Assembly (NCBI GenBank): GCA_027382625.1
Contig: JAJKFJ010021883.1
Coordinates: 62,001-126,000 of the forward strand
Source: Tetmemena sp. SeJ-2015
Taxonomy: Eukaryota > Ciliophora > Spirotrichea > Sporadotrichida > Oxytrichidae
DNA: 64,000 nt
Direction of reading: 5' to 3'
The stretch's first letter is position 1. Each line of letters begins with the position of its first letter. This document shows positions 13,101 to 24,016 of this stretch, piece by piece. Under the pieces are notes generated by a model that searched no databases, was not told the origin of the DNA, and saw only the letters and a program-made list of their open reading frames with translations. The position numbers and the translations under genes are program-made.

Positions 13101-13678
13101 ACAGGACATACATTTATAAATAGTTGATGTTATTGTGAGAGAAATTAAGAGTTTTCAGCTATCGAAGTTTTTAAATAGTCAAAGGAATTTGTATGATCTT
13201 ATTATTTGAGAAACTCAAATCTTGAAGAAGTTGGAGCTCACCAATTTCGTTTGGAAGCATCGTTAGTTCATTAAAGTCCAGTCTGAGAGATTTAAGCTGC
13301 ATGAGTGCTTTTATATGCAGAGATATCTCTTTGATTTTATTATTGCGTAAATCTAACTTCCTCAGCTAAATCATGTTTTTACATAGCTCCTCGTCTATCC
13401 TTTAGAGCTCATTTCCTTTCAAGCAGAGATAGAGAATGTTATCTAGCTTTTGATAGTAGAGAGATCGAGGCAGACTGGTAATTTTTTATTCTCTTAAATT
13501 CAAATCACCATCTTTTGAAATCTTCGAAAGTATATTGTTTACTTCGATTGAGTCTCCCTCATCTGGTGAAATCTTCTAAGAGGGTCCATTAGACTTTAAA
13601 ACTAATACTTTATTATAAATTAGACTTTGCGGTAAATTTATTCTTGTAATGGTTACTTCGAGAGGCATTAACTTAATC
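10184..13678 (-). CDS. LRR plus ankyrin-repeat protein with coiled-coil tail
   Basis: ATG at 13678 opens MPLEVTITRINLPQSLIYNK. Leucine-rich repeats follow (13.0-13.5 kb): LRKLDLRNNKIKEISLHI and LKSLRLDFNELTMLPNEIG are textbook LRR units. From about 12.9 to 11.9 kb come ankyrin repeats, including DNEGNTPLHLVMTVF and LAAHGGYMQIVKDLLQAGAD. A likely 28-nt intron (GTATAATC...ACTTAG, near 11880-11905) then joins to a Lys/Glu-rich coiled-coil segment (AEEYAQNYDTFMNNIAQL) and a disordered tail that ends at a TGA near 10184. LRR and ANK domains both bind proteins, so this is probably a scaffold. Joining the tail to the ANK part depends on that intron; it could be a separate gene. Confidence 0.65.
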
Positions 13679-14340
13679 TTAGGGTAAGAATTGCCTCACT
13701 GCCATTATTTGATCATCTTATGGCTATTGAATATCGCTTAAATTTAACGTTTTAAAAGCTTAAAAACATTTTAAACTTGCAAGAGGATTGGGACTTTGAT
13801 CGAAAAGAGTCATGCTCTTCTTTCTGCTGTCATAGTCCGCCTTTTTTTTGCCCGAACTCTCCTGCAACTTCAAAAGTGATTCTGGTGCGTTCACCTTTCT
13901 CTCTTCTATTACCTCTATCTTGCTACTCATTCTTTAACTTTGATATTAAAGTAAGTTATGACAATTTTAATTTTTATAACTGTAGCTCTATGGCAATTAA
14001 GATTAAGATTGGTGATAGCTGTGTACTGCGGGCCCTTTGAGAGTGCTATATTATTTTTATGGACTCGACTGATTCATGTTTGAGATAGGCTTTGGCTGTT
14101 TCTAGTTGAGCATATTTCCTAGATTGCTTGCTTGGAATTACCCACTAAAGTTAATTTCCTTGCTGCTCTGTGGAGTGTTAGAATTTGCGCTTGAAGAGTG
14201 ATTACTTGATGAGCTACTCTAGATAAAAGGGTCCCTTAGTCCAGAGCTCTAAGATTTCTAGCTAATATTCCCGCTTCTGCCATTCTCCCAATCATTCAAC
14301 AAATAATTTCTTCACTCAAAGCCTAAAAATTTGATTAAAG
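13640..14340 (-). CDS. Hypothetical Ser/Gln-rich coding segment upstream of the LRR gene
   Basis: A Gln-recoded reverse-strand frame runs from about 14335 to beyond 13640 with no TGA. It encodes Ser/Asn-rich sequence (SSSSSNHSSSANSNTPQ) and then a basic segment (MSSKIEVIEERKVNAPESLL). It ends in a different frame from, and slightly overlapping, the ATG of the LRR-ankyrin gene. It may be the N-terminal part of that gene, separated by an intron or IES, or a short separate gene. No start codon could be fixed. Confidence 0.35.
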
Positions 14341-14468
14341 CAATTATATTCAGGAAGTTATGGGAATTTTAGGAAATTTAGATGATGATGTTTTAGCTAA
14401 TAGTACAAGATCGAGGTTAATTGCGTAAATAGAGTAAATGCAAACGAAAGAATGGAGCTCGAAAATAT

Positions 14469-14488
14469 TTGTCTGACTCGTAGGAAGC

Positions 14489-14567
<79 letters not shown>

Positions 14568-14600
14568 TAGTAGTAGTAGTATTAGCAACGAGTCAGACAA
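14469..14600. repeat. AGT microsatellite flanked by a perfect 13-bp inverted repeat
   Basis: A run of about 30 AGT units (14489-14580, one interruption near 14567) is bracketed by TTGTCTGACTCGT at 14469-14481 and its exact reverse complement ACGAGTCAGACAA at 14588-14600. The arms sit 7 nt from each end of the run. The whole could fold as a hairpin with the microsatellite as loop, or be the relic of a small terminal-inverted-repeat element. The open frame across it (poly-Tyr on the minus strand, poly-Gln on the plus) is probably not a gene. Confidence 0.85.
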
Positions 14601-14767
14601 CTTTTAATTAAAATCTAATCACCATCCTGATCTCCAAGTTTGATTAATTAATCGCCAGTCGCTCCAATGTCTTAAAATTTAATTGATCACCTTTTTAATT
14701 AAAGGTGGCAGCCACCTCAACTTAGAATGATTAATTAACTCATAATTAGGAATAAATTATAATTTTT

Positions 14768-17700
14768 TCAAAATGGAGTCTTTAGCTAAACAGAATACTT
14801 CGACAAGGAGGCACAGCCTTTCACCAAATGAAATGAATCTAATTTAATAATGATCTAACCCCTAATCAATTTCAATATTATACTATAAGATTATTGGAAC
14901 TGACTGGTTGGCTTTATCTGCTGTTGTTAGATAAATTTTGGTTTGCATGTTGCTAATTTTGAATTATTGTTTGTTGAACTGCAACTCCTCCTGAGTTACC
15001 AAAGCTGCCGATAATTGTTTTGGTCTGGAACTAGTTACCCTAAGGAAGTTGGATGGCTTGCGAGGGTAGAGCAGAATGTGAAGAATGAGAGGGTTGCGAA
15101 TGTCCATTATGCTTTTACTAATGAATTAGTTGTGCTTATAGTCAGTGCTGCTCTGTTACTGTTGCTAAATTTGATGTTACTGTTTATTTGAAGAAATTTT
15201 CGCAGACATTGAACTTAATATAAGGATGAACATATGAGATAAACCTAACTCAGGATCAAGTTAATAAGAAAATCAATAATATTTTTAGTCATAAGCCAGC
15301 TGAAAATCTAGCAAGATCTCTAAGGCATTCTGCATGAGTCTTAGGGGACTATTAGAGAAGCTGCTATTTAACATTGAGGCTTTTTATTTAGCTAGTTTTT
15401 CAAACCCTTGAAGTCCTTCTTGAATACAAGCCTCAGCATTTTAGTTCTCTCTTCGCTCATTTTGGATAAGTTATCCTCATTTGATTCCTTCAAAAGCTTT
15501 TTAATGTTTATTCGGGTTCTTCGCATAATTTCATCAATATGCATTTGATCCCTTATCTCTATATAAATAACTAACTATGCATGTTTAAAGTTATTTATCG
15601 ATTCACTTAAATTTTTTTCTCTATTTTATGATTGTGAAACAATTTAACCCAAAATCTGCTTATCTTAAATGTTAGTCTATCCTGCTGTTGAGGAATTATA
15701 TTAATGGATCTGATCTCTTAGTCTGGAGCTCAGCCTCTCAGGGGTCTCTCCCATTTTCTCAATTAAGGACACAGAGCTTTCATTTTTATCAGAACCGTTC
15801 AAGGGGCTTTCTCTTCGAGATCTAGACCTATTTCTAACCTCTGCACTTAAATTCTAGTCTCTTCTTGTGATATCTTGACTTCGCTCTCTTGACCTCTGAT
15901 GAGATTAGTTCTAGCCTGTATGAACGACGCTGTAACCGAGTTTAAACCTATCATAGTATTCTTAAACGCCTGGAGATTACTAATTGAGTCTCACAATTCC
16001 CTCTTTCTAGTAGTCGTCTTCGAAATCATTATCTTGCAAACTCTAGCTATCTTAGGTTGCACCAAGCTAATTAAAGATCTGCATATCCATGGAGTTGCTC
16101 AACTCTAGTGGACTCGTCAATTGATTTTCTTGCTAAGAAAGCTTCAATGGGAAGGGAGGCTTCTGCTGAATAGATAGATCGTTCTAAACTGAGGATACTT
16201 GAGAAAGGTCATTCATAGTTGAAGTCTGATTTTGAAAGACCTAGATGCTTCTTCCTTATTCAAAATCTTGGGTCGAAGATCTCTAAACTGTAAAGCTTGA
16301 GATCCTCTTAAAGTTTAAACCATTGAAAGCTCCTGTGAGTTTGACAGATTTAGGAGTTAACTCTGCTAAAGAATTTGCCCATTTAAAGTTCCATCATGGC
16401 TGATCATCATTGCCGAACCAAGAACTGACTGGGACCCTGTCGTGTACTTCAGTAAAATTAATAAAAGCAGTTCCTTGAACTTTTTTAGCTTCTTGATATG
16501 CATTTATGATAAAAGAAATATACTATTATAATTCTTAAGCATCATACTTTTAATACTCGAAGATAGGGTCAGGTCTTACTGCAGTAAAATTTGGATTAAG
16601 AGGAGGCTTCTTCTTAATTTTATTGAGTGGCTATTTTTGGTAAATTTTAGGAAGACTTTCAACAGATGAAACTGACTTTTGGCGCTTCAAATTTCTATGG
16701 CTTTGCAACTCAGAATGATTGGCTTCTGCCTAATTGCTTTGAGGAAAAATTAATATATAGGATTCAGTTCTTTCAAGAGTGTGCTAGGTAAGTAGATATG
16801 ATTCTTTCTCTGAGCAAGAAACTCTTTCTATTTGAGAGATGATATGTGCAACGTCTCACCTACTTTGATATTCTCATACTGAATTGCTGCATACTCCTCT
16901 GCATTTTCTAAATCTTAAAGTGATTTGCTAGACTTTAAAATTTGCTCTTGCTTTTCAAGTAGCCTTTACTTGAATCTGCCTATGATGCGTTTCTAATCGC
17001 TTGTGCCAGTCTTAAATTTTTAATCATCATGCGACAGCTGACGCGTCTTTATTACAAAAAGAAAAGCAAAGTAAAGAAATTCCTAGTTCATTGCTATTAA
17101 GTTTTTCATTTCTCATCTTTTGATGAGATTTTGAACCTTTTAAGAGAGTTCTCAAATGCTTGGGACTGTTGTGTCTTACTATACTTGTCTCTACTCCTTG
17201 GGATTACTCACCTTTATAATGGCCTCCCTCTACTTAAATGATATTAGGTAATCCTTCTAGGCTCTAATTCATCGCTTGTAAGGTGAAATTATCCTGAGAA
17301 TTTTAGTTCTGAAGATTAAATTCAGATCGTGATGGGGATACCTTGATCAGTGGAGGCTTTTTAAAGTTTTTCCCATAAAATGAAGAGGAGAATAAATAAG
17401 TTTATGATTTTTAACAAAATAGGAGTTTGGTTATCATAGGATTCGCTTGATTACTACTGTTAAAGCTGCTTATGCTTCTATTACTGTTTGCTTCTCAGCA
17501 TTTTATTTTACTGAATAATTTTCTTGAGTCCAGACCTATTTTTCCACCTTTGATTATCGAAACTTACTTAGGAATGTCTATTTTCAACAGGAGAGGCATC
17601 AATTTTTATCTATAAACTTGCATTTGAGGCAGAATTGATATTCCTATTGATTTGTGACTGAGAGTTGGAGCTTTAGAAAGGCTCTAAAGACTTTTCTTTG

Positions 17701-17850
17701 AGCTTATTTTGGAGGTGCTCTCTTTTATAGTCATCTAAAACTGAGGGGACCTCTGGCAAAGCAAATGACCTCTCTCGCTTTGTGCTTTCTCTCTTAAATT
17801 AACTACTCAGTTTTAGCTTGCTGCTCTATTTAATAACATATTAATTGCTT
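14768..17850 (-). CDS. Large hypothetical low-complexity protein
   Basis: Reverse-strand coding with Gln as TAA/TAG extends from about 17850 to a TGA at 14768-14770. Segments include SKRERSFALPEVP-like sequence near 17780, an RS-rich stretch (RNRSRSRRESPLNGSDK, near 15820) and a Lys/Glu-rich helical segment (MHIDEIMRRTRINIKKLLK, near 15520). Introns or IESs interrupt it. No enzyme or fold motif is visible, and I do not recognise the protein. The start codon is uncertain, and the last 500 bases could be open by chance given the recoded stops. Confidence 0.45.
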
Positions 17851-18371
17851 TCTTATAAATGATCATTTAATTAAATTTGACTTTTATTGCTTAAAACTTC
17901 ATAATAACCTCGATAAACAAAATATCTCTCAACAAAGTTAAAGCAAGATATAAAAAATAATTATAATCATTAAATTTTAATTTTTACTTAATCTTAATTT
18001 TGTATAAGAATAGTTTTAACTTAATCCTTAAAATTTTGAGGTTTATAAAGAATAGTTTAATTTCATTAAATAACTTCAAGAGCTTTTAAAATTTTACCCA
18101 AAAAATGTATATGCTAAAAACATGTTTAATCTTTAATTTGGAATATATACTGTATCTTAATTCTCAATTAATCAATAGAATCTATTAAATTTAGACTCAA
18201 ATTAATTGTAGATAGTCTTTAGATATAGGTTTAAGAATTGAGATAATCCAATAATTTAATCTCTTGAATGCGAAAAAACCTCACTTATTATTTTTACAAA
18301 TACTAATTTATTATGATAGCATCTATATTAACTGCTCTTTGAGAATTTATAAAATCCTTCTCTCTCTGAGA
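17851..18371. other. AT-rich spacer, no gene seen
   Basis: Very AT-rich DNA between two minus-strand genes, with many stops and homopolymer runs in all frames. No RNA gene, telomere repeat or pointer pair was recognised here. Confidence 0.5.
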
Positions 18372-19387
18372 TCATGCTAACTGAAATAAGAAAAATAGAG
18401 AATAGAAATCCATATTCTGCGCTTCTTTAATCTTAATAAGCCCATTCTAAATATTATGTTCTATGCGATTGAATGCACTCATGTTCGTTTGTTTCATGGT
18501 CGAGGCAGTGGAATTCTAAACACCAAACACTTAGTTCTTACTTGAAATCGTTAGGATTTTACGAGCTGATGACTTCCCTTCAATTATAAATACGATAAGA
18601 ATATCAAATATTGAATAGTATTACCTTCTACGTCTCTACTTTTGGATCTACTACTACCCATACCGGCCCTTGACTAGTGGTCTCTTTATTTCTAAAGTGA
18701 CTGCTAGATAATTAGATTCTTTCTCTAAGAAAGCGAGCTGATTTAGTGATTTTAATGAGAGGCTTGTGTTTCAGGAGAGAGACTCTATAATCTCATGCCC
18801 TCCATATGAACTTGAATCATGATATGGTTATCAGTGAGATGAGATCTTACTTAATTAATTTTCCCTTAGGTAGGTTGGACTCTCCTGTTACCTAGGGAAG
18901 AATTTGTCTAGTTTTGAGAATTATTCTGACGTCTCGATAGTTGCAATTGTTATTGCCTTGAGGATATCATTTCTTAGAGTTACTGTGTCTTATTCATAAT
19001 GAGTTTGAAGTCCTTACTCTGTATTTTGCTCTGAGAAGAAGTTTCCTCTGCCTCAAGAGATTGTCTGATCTAAATATTTTTGAAGTGCGTTATCCGAGCC
19101 GGAGACTCGTCTGATCCTTTGAGCTTTTAGATCGTTCTCATGTCAAACTAAGCAATAGCCTGGTGGTTATAGTGAGGGGGACTTTGCGATTTTTTAGTCT
19201 TCTAGACATTCTTCTGAGTCTTTGGAGTTGGATCATACTTGCTATTGGTCTTAGAGGAATCAAACTTAAGTAGAGGTGGCACTTCAAAAGCTGAGTGCTT
19301 TGCAATTTGTGGAAGTTCATTGAGTTTTACAGAACCCTCAAGGCTTGAGAATTGGGGTTTACTCTAGTGCGAGAATTTAACCTTCAT
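18372..19387 (-). CDS. Hypothetical Ser/Gln/Lys-rich protein
   Basis: ATG at 19387 opens MKVKFSHQSKPQFSSLEGSV. The frame stays open through many TAA/TAG Gln codons to about 18620. Two putative introns (GTAATACTATTC...TTGAAG near 18570-18625 and GTAAGAACTAAG...GTTTAG near 18518-18543) then lead to a tail ending TGA at 18372-18374. Characteristic pieces are YDPTPKTQKNVQKTKKSQSP and a Gln-rich stretch (ISSRQQQLQLSRRQNN). No domain was identified. It ends less than 160 bp from the left CFAP61 block. Confidence 0.5.
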
Positions 19388-19542
19388 TTCTTAATGTCTA
19401 ACTACTTTATCAGTAATTTCAGAATAATATGCATCACTATATCGCTATAATTGGCTTTTTCTCTTTTTTATCACGAATACTAATTTATTCCGAATTATCG
19501 ATTAATCCTCTTTAAATAATATAAAAAAATACAGATAGTTCA

Positions 19543-19552
19543 AGATGAGTAC
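19543..19552 (+). repeat. CFAP61 pointer, downstream copy (AGATGAGTAC)
   Basis: This 10-bp word opens the plus-strand CFAP61 block. The same word, inverted, closes the minus-strand block at 24007-24016. The bases on either side of the two copies differ, and joining at the shared word keeps the frame (QPDEY to FLEHP). Confidence 0.85.
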
Positions 19553-22500
19553 TTCTTGGAGCACCCCACAGACGACTATGAGTTAGTTTGCAACATCTAG
19601 TCTGAATAAGAGTTCCTAATGACAACTCTAGAAATCTTCGGTCTTCCAGAACGCTACATTGATGGTAACGGTCACTTCCCAGAATGGGGTATGGAGAAAA
19701 AAGACGACAAGTTGGCAGCAGCTAGAAGAAGAGCACTTGCAAATAAGTAAAAAACCAAGAAGACAAATGCTGCTCTCCAACGTATTAAAAAGGAAAGAGG
19801 ACTTGATGTCAAACAAGACAACGATGTGAAGCCAACTCATTTCGATCTAGCTCCTTTCTTGAAAGCTCTGCGCAAATTCTTAACTTGCAACGGTGAGCTC
19901 AGATCTAAGCTGAGAATCATGCTCAAGTAAGAGATGAACATGATCAAGCGCATCTTCGTGGATGAGTACGGTGAAATGTCCTACAAAAAGTGTGTTAACA
20001 TCCAAGAGTTCGGCAAACTACTAACCTCGAAGGGTATACTTCTAGATCCCTTCTGTTTCAAAGAACATCGGAGCAATCTTCATTTGCTTTGGAGATATTT
20101 AATATGAGCTTAAGATGACTTATCGTATGCCAGAGGAGTCTGAAGAGGAAAAGAGAGCAGCAGCACTCAAGAAGATTAAGGAAGAGGAGGAAAAAAAAGC
20201 TGCAGCTGAGGGAGATACCAAAAAGAAGAAGACTAAGGCAGCTGAGAAAGCTCCTGAAGAAGAGGAGAAAAAGGAAGAGCAAAAGAAGGAGCCTCCTCAA
20301 CCTATCAAAGTCTGGCTTTTCCAAACTTCTATCCATGACCTACTTATCTCAATCGATAAAATGTCTGACTATGACTTTGTCTTGAGTGATCTGGAAATTA
20401 TGAGAGCTGATCTCACTGAAGAGAAGCTCAAGCTTTAAGGTAAAGGAGGTTCTGTGACCGATGGTAATAAGAGGCAAAAGCTAAATGCTAGGCCAGTAAG
20501 TGCTATTGGAGGCAGAAGCGTTAATGCTAGCTCAATGAGTATGGGAGTCCAATCACAAGCATTCAACGGAATCTACAGTGAATGATGGTCATTATAACGA
20601 TATAGTTTCAGGCCTTGAGGACTTAGATGTTATCCCTGACCCTCCCGAAAAGGCCAAGAACGCTTTCGCAATTCCTCTTTTCTGTATGGAAGCTGCCTTT
20701 TTTAATTTAACTCTTTAAATTCCTTTGATTCAAGATCTAAGGATTTCCTGAAATACGCTTTCGATCGTTTCCCAGACAGAGACTATTTAATAGTGACTCA
20801 ACCTCACACAGTCGCTGAAAATTCACTCCTCTAAAAGTTCACCCTAGTCCAAAAGAAGTCAGAGAACACATTTTCTCATGTGCTCTATATTGTGCATAGA
20901 GACCAACTTCTAGAGCAAGATGTTACTGTGGAAAGATCTAGCCCCTAAGGTTCTTGACTAGGTTAAGGATTTGATAGAGAACTTGGATGACAAGGACAAG
21001 ATTTATGAGACTGTATATGAAGCAACTCTCAATCCTGACTCTCCTTACTTGGCATATGTGGCCAAGATAGATGATGAAATTGTTGGAGCATTTGTATTGG
21101 CTAAGGATGTCAATCTCGAATACTACAAATCCCACTTCCACATTTAAGATTCTATACTCCTTCCCGAACACGAAAGAAAGGCCCACACCAGACTTTTGTA
21201 CTCAGTTATCAATCCTAAAATATTTTGAGATTCTCATGACCCTTTTTAATCTATGTCTTGTTTATCTTTGACAAGAGCACCAGATACATCCTCAAAGAAC
21301 TTTTAAGACTCTCTGCAAATACCTGCCTCTACTTATAATTATTAACTTTGAGATCCATGACCGCACTGTGATCCCAACAATCTTCCATGAGCTAATCCAT
21401 GTCAGATCTCGTCGCTTCCCTCACTTCCTAGATCGCAAATGGGACCATGAAAGATTTGTACCAGAGGATGGAACTGATGAAGAAAAGAACATGCACTCAA
21501 TTAAGGCTGATGGGCATGACAGAGATCCCTAAGATGAAAATGAAAGCGCCTTCGCTTTGTGTTTCACTACAAAACGTTTACTTTCAGAGCCAAAGATTGT
21601 GAAGAACTCAAGAATAGTTGTGGTTGGAGCTAGTGACACTGGAATATCCTTTATCGAGGCTCTACTCTCATTCAGCTACTTGCATTTCACCAATATTGTT
21701 CTAATCGCTCCAGGAGGTCTCCCTCATCATCACTTCGATTAAAAGAAGTTCAACATTAAGGCGTACTCAACCTCCTACACTCAACAAGAACTCAAGAGAC
21801 TCATGCTCGAGACTAGAGTCAGAGTCATTTCAATATCTTTTTATCACTTAATCGAAAAGTTGAGATAGAAAATTCGCTTATTTTAATTGAGCAATATTAA
21901 CGCAAGAATGGTAGACATAGACAGAAGTGATAAGAACATAATCTTTACATGATGAAACAATCATCCCCTACGATACTCTGATTCTGACTATGGGCATCTA
22001 GGACAAGACTCTCAATTCACTTGGTTACGTTTCAAGAGGTATCGCTCCTCTCCCTAAAGACAAGAAACCCTTTAAGTATATATCTGCTTATGATTAACGA
22101 GTTGAGGGACTGTTATCTATTGATGATGGGCTTATTATAAAATCTTGTTTATAGATGATCCATATCTGTACCAGCACCTAAGACCAAATGGAACTTTGAT
22201 GAATGCTTTGACCAACCGTCGCAAGCCTCAGAACTGCGTAATCTATGGAAGAGGTCTGCACGCCTATTGTGCTATTCAAGGACTGCTAGCGAGAGGAATG
22301 CGCTCCGAGTAGATCACCTTAGTTATTCCAGGTTACGCTTGCCACGTCATGGAGTCTTATGATGAGGAAGAGGAGATGCTAGTTGACCTTATAAAAAATG
22401 GTTATAACTTATTTAGAGATAACCTTCCATTCATTAACCCACCTGCTTTCGATGATGAGTACATCGAGAACAAGATTCATCATCTCCTTGAAGGCAAGGG

Positions 22501-23858
22501 AATCCGCATAGTCAAGAACGCACAACTACTCTAGATTCTAGAAGACGAGGAGAACCAAATTGAGTTCGTGCTTTTCAAGTTGCTGACATCCCTGACGAAG
22601 AGGAGGAAGAAGACGAGCCAGAAGGATTAGACAATGAAAGAAGTGAGCATGACTCCAGAATTGATGGCCTCGAGGGTATTTCAATTATTATAAAGCAATA
22701 CAAATTTATCTTAGAATAAATAGCAAGTAATAACGGCGGCAGTGGAGATCTAAATGATGGCGACATCGAGAAGAGTCAGTAAGAGGAGCAGGTAGTTCAA
22801 AAGAAAAAGAGAAAGAAGAATGAACTAGAGCTTCAATGCAGAGTCCTCATCACCGCTGGCCATAGAGATGTTGATGGAGATGTCTTCAATGAAGTTTATA
22901 TATTCATCTTTTCGAGGGAGAATTCTAAAATATTAATGCCATCCACAACAACGGACTTGTTTACAACGGCAGACTGATTGTTGACAAGAACTTCCAGACC
23001 ACTGACCCTTCAATTTTCGCTGCTGGTTCTCTTTGCGAGTTTTCAGGCAGGTACAAAGCCCTTTCCCAGGGAAGACCTCTGAGAATGGACAGATATAACG
23101 GCAGAGAAATGGGATCAATTTTGGTGCGAAGCGTTTTCAATATCTATGATCCTAGTCTTAATGCTCAGGACCCATCTAGCTTGGATGAGGAGTTGCCAAT
23201 GTTCTACTTACCTCAAGGCTCCGGCGGTATCTTGCCAAAGCATTTGATCTACTATCACATCAAGACCACTATTCCTCTGATGCTCAGACCCGGCTTCGTT
23301 GAGGGAAAGAACAGACAAGACATCATCTGTGACAATTTGAACGAGCAGACTTATACAGGTCACTTCTTGAAGTTCACTTTCAATTCAATTGGCATGATAG
23401 ACTCAGTCACCTACATCGGCAGTGAAGAAATTATTCTCCACTCACTCTGGTCAATAACTTATCATTTATTGCTGAGGTATGATTATGTGTCATTCGTTGG
23501 ATTGCATGAAAACTACTTGAACAACCTCACTTCTCGCTATGAGGGAGGAGTGATCCCTAATGTGGCAGAGTTCCTCTCTGAGAACTGGGCCATGGCTCTT
23601 TATCATGAGTGGTTTGGTGACTTCTGCCTGCGTACTCGCAAGACCATCCAGAGTCTTTAGGATGTGCAAGTTATCCTTTCCAAAGCTTTCGAGACAACCA
23701 GAGAAGGAGAAGGCATCACCCGTGAGACATTCAAGGAGCTCAAGAAGATGCTCGATCCTAAGACTGTTAAGATTATTGAAGATGAAACTCTTGAATTCAT
23801 CAAGGTTAACATGAATCACCTCCCCATGTACTACATCCCAGGTGAGGAGTTCCCTTGA
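19543..23858 (+). CDS. CFAP61: CFAP61, 3' block (residues after the N-terminal GNAT region), scrambled
   Basis: This block encodes the middle and C-terminal parts of CFAP61 (FAP61), a subunit of the calmodulin- and spoke-associated complex at the base of axonemal radial spokes. It begins at the pointer at 19543 with DEYFLEHPTDDYELVCN. A charged Lys/Glu insert follows at 20115-20290, then the conserved SLKYAFDRFPDRDY-type segment near 20750, GNAT-like sequence near 21000, and a nucleotide-binding fold (RIVVVGASDTGISFIEALL, 21612) like a disulfide oxidoreductase. DPSIFAAGSLCEFSGRY follows near 23010 and the end is YYIPGEEFP with TGA at 23856-23858. Several frame breaks mark introns or IESs. The N-terminal part lies to the right on the opposite strand. 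Confidence 0.88.
20701..20726 (+). other. IES in CFAP61, CCTTT pointers
   Basis: CCTTT occurs at 20696-20700 and 20722-20726, flanking a 21-nt AT-rich insert. Deleting one copy plus the insert (26 nt, which changes frame) joins MEAAF to DSRSKDFLKYAFDRFP, the expected CFAP61 sequence. The insert has no GT-AG ends. Confidence 0.75.
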
Positions 23859-24006
23859 AGAAGAGGCAATTACTCAATCGACCATCAACGATGAAGATTG
23901 ATTAACAAGGATAGGCACTACCTTTAAGGTTTCCTCAAACTTTAGAAGGCCTTATAATTTCATAAATCTACACCATACATATTTACTCAGTAAATTAATA
24001 AGTTTT

Positions 24007-24016
24007 GTACTCATCT
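24007..24016 (-). repeat. CFAP61 pointer, upstream copy (AGATGAGTAC on minus strand)
   Basis: Plus-strand GTACTCATCT here is the exact reverse complement of the word at 19543-19552. It is the last shared coding sequence of the N-terminal block; beyond it the frame no longer matches CFAP61. Confidence 0.85.

Noticed and set aside
14397..14600. Minus-strand ORF with a long poly-Tyr run
   Set aside because: It is only the translation of the AGT microsatellite and has no coding signal on either side.
22575..22766. Ser-rich minus-strand ORF
   Set aside because: It is antisense to the acidic part of CFAP61; its composition mirrors GAA/GAG/GAT runs on the plus strand.
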